A DNA stretch of 64,000 bases from Nocardia sp. NBC_00565 (GTDB lineage Bacteria > Actinomycetota > Actinomycetes > Mycobacteriales > Mycobacteriaceae). A program made the translations under genes and the position numbers. This document shows positions 62,394 to 64,000 of this stretch, in pieces. The notes beneath the pieces were generated by a model. The model was not told the origin of the DNA and made no database searches. It saw only the letters and a list, made by a program, of their open reading frames with translations. The DNA is taken from assembly GCF_036345915.1 (NCBI RefSeq), contig NZ_CP107785.1:5952001-6016000 (forward strand), in the 5' to 3' direction. Positions within the stretch are counted from its first letter, which is position 1; every line of letters begins with the position of its first letter.

Positions 62394-63563
62394 TCAGCCG
62401 AAGCAGTTGCCCTCACCGCGGTAGGTGGGCACGGTCGTGCGCGTACCGTCCGAGTCGACGAGATGGACCTGGTTGAACCGCTCGCACAGCTCGCCGGCCT
62501 TGGCGTGCCGGAACCACACCCGGTCGCCGATCCGGATTTCGGCGGCACCGGACAGCGGAGTCTGCACCTCACCCGCACCCTCGGTGCCGAGCAGCTTCAA
62601 TCCGTTGGGCCACGCCGGCTTCGGCACGCGGGACGGACCCGTCGGACCGGAAGCGATGTACCCACCGGCGAAAACCGTTGCGATGGACGGTGTCGGCTTG
62701 CGCAGCACCGAGGTCGCGAAGAACAGCGCGGGACGCGGGGTGAAGGCGCGGTAGTGATCGAACAGTGTCGGCACATAGAGTCCGGAGCCCGCGGTCACCT
62801 CGGTGACGTCCGGATCGGTAATGCTGACCTCGATGGATCCGGAACCGCCGCTGTTGACGATCTGCAGCTTGCCGACCACCGAGCGCACCGCGTCGAGAAC
62901 TTGCCTGCGGCGCTTGCCGATTTCGGCCGCCGAAGCCCGCTTCACCAAGCGCACAGCGATATTGGCGTCGGGCAGTCCGGCGATCTGCGCCTCATAGGTC
63001 ATGACGCCGACCACATCGAAACCGCGCTGCAGCGCCGCGCGCGCGAGCGCTGCGGCCTGCTCGGGTGTGCGGACCGGTGAGCGCCGAACACCCAGGTGCA
63101 GCGGCCCGATGCGCAGCGAGGCATCCACATCGAGACATACCCGTGGCCGCACCAGATCGGTGCCGACGGCGGCGCGGATCAGTTCCAACTGCGTGACATC
63201 GTCGACCATCAGCGTGATCGACTTGCGCAGGGTGTCATCGGCGGCCAGTTCGGCCAGCGCCGCGCGGTCGACCGTGGGATAGCCGAGCAGCACATCGCGG
63301 GCGCCGCGGCGCACCAGCCAGATGGCCTCGGCCAACGAATAGGACATGATGCCAGCGAACCCACCGTCCGCCGTGAGTCCGGTGCCGAGCACCTGCTCGA
63401 GCACCGCACGACAACGCACCGACTTGCTCGCCACCCGGATGGGCACGCCGCCCGCGCGCCGGACCAGGTCCGTGGCATTGGCGCGCAGCGCGGTCAGGTC
63501 GAGAGCGGCCAGGGGCGGGTCCAGCTCGGCCGTGGCCGCATGCAGTGCGCCGATCTCACTCAC
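62394..63563 (-). CDS. PLP-dependent alanine-racemase-fold enzyme (D-threonine aldolase/amino-acid deaminase-like)
   Basis: The enzyme has 389 residues with the N-terminal alanine-racemase barrel. The PLP lysine is in IRVASKSVRC (K near residue 47), LMVDDVTQLE and LDVDASLRIG form barrel strands, and GSGS in VNSGGSGSIEV binds the phosphate. The C-terminal domain ends with the metal-site-like HAKAGELCERFNQVHLV, as in D-threonine aldolases and D-serine dehydratases. It should act on a D-amino acid, but cleavage, dehydration or racemisation cannot be told apart. GTG 63563 is the start, with GAGG upstream. A TetR gene lies 163 bp upstream on the same strand. Confidence 0.85.
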   Translation of the reverse strand: MSEIGALHAATAELDPPLAALDLTALRANATDLVRRAGGVPIRVASKSVRCRAVLEQVLGTGLTADGGFAGIMSYSLAEAIWLVRRGARDVLLGYPTVDRAALAELAADDTLRKSITLMVDDVTQLELIRAAVGTDLVRPRVCLDVDASLRIGPLHLGVRRSPVRTPEQAAALARAALQRGFDVVGVMTYEAQIAGLPDANIAVRLVKRASAAEIGKRRRQVLDAVRSVVGKLQIVNSGGSGSIEVSITDPDVTEVTAGSGLYVPTLFDHYRAFTPRPALFFATSVLRKPTPSIATVFAGGYIASGPTGPSRVPKPAWPNGLKLLGTEGAGEVQTPLSGAAEIRIGDRVWFRHAKAGELCERFNQVHLVDSDGTRTTVPTYRGEGNCFG

Positions 63564-63660
63564 GGCTGCGCCTCACTGCTGCTCGGCTCCGCCGTGCCCG
63601 AAGGCGCTGTGTTGATGGTTCGCTCGCTGCGCTCGCTCACCAGCACAACTCAACCATTAA

Positions 63661-63678
63661 ACTGGTCAAACGTCCAGT
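63661..63678. promoter_or_regulatory. ACTGG-N8-CCAGT inverted repeat
   Basis: A 5-bp inverted repeat (ACTGG 63661-63665, CCAGT 63674-63678) lies 98 bp upstream of the racemase-fold gene and just past the TetR stop. It is a possible site for that regulator. The adjacent 63618-63641 stretch holds an intergenic CGCTCGCTGCGCTCGCTC-type repeat. Confidence 0.35.
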
Positions 63679-63725
63679 ATCGCGAGGCGCTATTTCAATC
63701 GCCCCGCAAGCAATCGGTACCGAAC

Positions 63726-64000
63726 TCAGATTTCGGCGGCCCGGGTGGCCAGGCTGCTGACCAGGTCGTCGAGCACCACCAGCGTCGTCTCGTCATTGCA
63801 ATCCGCGAGCCAACGCAGCACGGTGCCCTGCAGCACCGAGACCGCGTAGGCCGCGATGGCATCGACCGGCTCCAGCCACTGCGCGCCCGACCGGTCGGCA
63901 CAGAGGTCGAGGAAGGTCGCAACCTCGGAGTCCATCTGCCGGAAGGCGGCCGAGGCCCGCGGGTCGGAGGCACATTCGGTCTCCATCTCCCAGCGCTCGG
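63726..64000 (-). CDS. TetR-family regulator, C-terminal part (cut by window edge)
   Basis: About 91 residues are visible and the frame is open to the right edge. The helical segments AFRQMDSEVATFLDLCADRSGAQWLEPVDAIAAYAVSVLQGTVLRWLADCNDETTLVVLDDLVSSLATRAAEI are typical of the ligand-binding half of TetR regulators, especially the dimer-forming last helices. The DNA-binding domain lies outside the window. It precedes the racemase-fold gene on the same strand. Confidence 0.7.
   Translation of the reverse strand, partial: ERWEMETECASDPRASAAFRQMDSEVATFLDLCADRSGAQWLEPVDAIAAYAVSVLQGTVLRWLADCNDETTLVVLDDLVSSLATRAAEI

Overview
The window is about 68% GC with dense, short-spaced operons and frequent GTG/TTG starts. 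Together with an EspG-type ESX chaperone beside WXG/PPE-like proteins, CYP123- and CYP125-like cytochromes P450, a PknB-like kinase with a sensor domain and a TM0106-type RecB helicase-nuclease, this points to a mycolic-acid actinobacterium, most likely Nocardia or a close relative. The genus is an inference from gene content.

Layout. (1) 1-9.1 kb: the end of a DUF5682/VWA operon, a PAP2 membrane enzyme behind a palindromic operator, a gene-poor 0.7 kb block ending in a perfect three-way-junction fold, a MacB/FtsX-type ABC exporter pair and a thioesterase. (2) 9.2-24.4 kb: a large catabolic locus. A leftward six-gene operon (aldehyde dehydrogenase, SDR, hydroxyisobutyrate-dehydrogenase-like, carboxymuconolactone-decarboxylase-like, FAD dehydrogenase, TetR) is divergent from a rightward operon (CYP123-like P450, SDR, 3Fe-4S ferredoxin, NTF2-like, unknown, acyl-CoA synthetase). 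These are followed by an aldehyde dehydrogenase, a CYP125-like P450 and a peroxidase. The promoters share a GAGAAC-N2-GTTCTC type palindrome. (3) 24.4-33.6 kb: TerD, a frameshifted EF-Tu remnant, two PknB-like kinases, endonuclease IV, a TauD/AtsK-like dioxygenase, a CoA-transferase and an HMG-CoA-lyase-like protein.

(4) 33.6-43.3 kb is the most striking part: a lower-GC genomic island. It carries a receiver-like regulator, a tiny basic peptide gene ending in Leu-Met-Tyr, an unrecognised TPR-like protein, YcaO and TfuA (the pair associated with peptide backbone thioamidation), and, convergent to these, a zinc-knuckle methionyl-tRNA synthetase plus an S-adenosylmethionine synthetase. Both of those enzymes consume methionine and ATP. 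The simplest reading is a ribosomally made, thioamidated peptide antimetabolite directed at methionine use, with two resistant target copies for self-protection. The island lies between imperfect direct repeats and gene debris (an IS110 transposase remnant and a truncated acetyltransferase).

(5) 43.4-64 kb: a small membrane protein, a lipoprotein, paired acyl-CoA dehydrogenases, a secreted protein, an epoxide hydrolase with a divergent WYL regulator, an HxlR regulator with a twin operator, a lipase, a three-gene ESX-like set, a gamma carbonic anhydrase, a phosphoribosyltransferase, a nitrilase, a DEAD-box helicase, a RecB/Upf1-like protein whose catalytic motifs look degenerate and which carries an in-frame 36-bp triplet repeat, a PLP-dependent racemase-fold enzyme, and a TetR gene cut by the window edge.
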